Assembly: GCF_026341275.1 (NCBI RefSeq) | Contig: NZ_JAIFZO010000001.1 | Coordinates: 139,910 to 203,909, forward strand | Reading direction: 5' to 3' | From: Streptomyces ortus | GTDB taxonomy: Bacteria; Actinomycetota; Actinomycetes; Streptomycetales; Streptomycetaceae | Length of the DNA: 64,000 nucleotides | In this document: piece by piece, positions 63,937 through 64,000 of the stretch | Numbering within the stretch: the stretch's first letter is position 1 | Layout: every line of letters begins with the position of its first letter | Made by a program: the position numbers and the translations under genes | Notes under the pieces: model-generated | Seen by the model: only the letters and a program-made list of their open reading frames with translations | Told to the model about the DNA's origin: nothing | Databases searched by the model: none

Positions 63937-64000
63937 GCGGGGGTCCTTGCTCGGAGATACGGGGTTCGGGCGAGGCAGCGGCGGTACGGGCCGGTCAGCG

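Overview
The window is high-GC actinobacterial DNA of Streptomyces type. Genes are densely packed, starts are often GTG, and Tat/lipoprotein exports, ROK and roadblock proteins, F420-type oxidoreductase folds, a SpoIIE phosphatase and streptomycete families such as DUF5709 and DUF6397 occur together. No rRNA, tRNA or CRISPR array was seen.

0-17 kb: a GT39-type membrane glycosyltransferase, an aldehyde dehydrogenase/aldo-keto reductase pair, a serine-hydrolase lipoprotein, a NarL-type two-component system, and a SpoIIE phosphatase coupled to a CarH-like B12-binding protein. Then come a metallophosphoesterase, ThpR, a CdiI-type immunity gene broken by one stop codon, a beta-propeller protein and a small membrane protein. 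17-27 kb: an ExaC-like aldehyde dehydrogenase with its GAF regulator, an amidase, and a xylose locus (ROK regulator, xylB, divergent xylA). 27-48 kb is mostly housekeeping or conserved streptomycete content: a phytase-like esterase, a SWIM/SNF2 helicase pair, a methyltransferase, an F420/FMN-type oxidoreductase, a roadblock protein, TesB, a DUF3516-type helicase, a membrane hydrolase, type-B L31, DUF5709, a heterodimeric ABC exporter and an L,D-transpeptidase.

48.8-55.5 kb is the main accessory feature. It is a 6.2-kb Tn7-like transposon (tnsA, tnsB, tnsC, tniQ plus one VOC-family passenger) with 28-bp terminal inverted repeats, three 20-bp internal repeats at each end and a perfect 5-bp target duplication (ACGGC). 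It sits in the relic of a second GT39 glycosyltransferase. Its tnsB carries an in-frame amber codon five codons before the second catalytic Asp. Its TniQ protein appears fused to an IstA-like helix-turn-helix region.

55.7-64 kb holds a PaoABC-type molybdenum aldehyde oxidoreductase locus with an XdhC-family maturation protein, two short-chain dehydrogenases and an MFS exporter, all on the minus strand. The molybdenum subunit has an in-frame TAG, and XdhC has two compensating frameshifts in its conserved C-terminus. Together with the broken immunity gene, three minus-strand genes carry a single premature stop at a position where relatives have Glu (or Gln). This is either recent gene decay or sequence error, and needs read-level checking.
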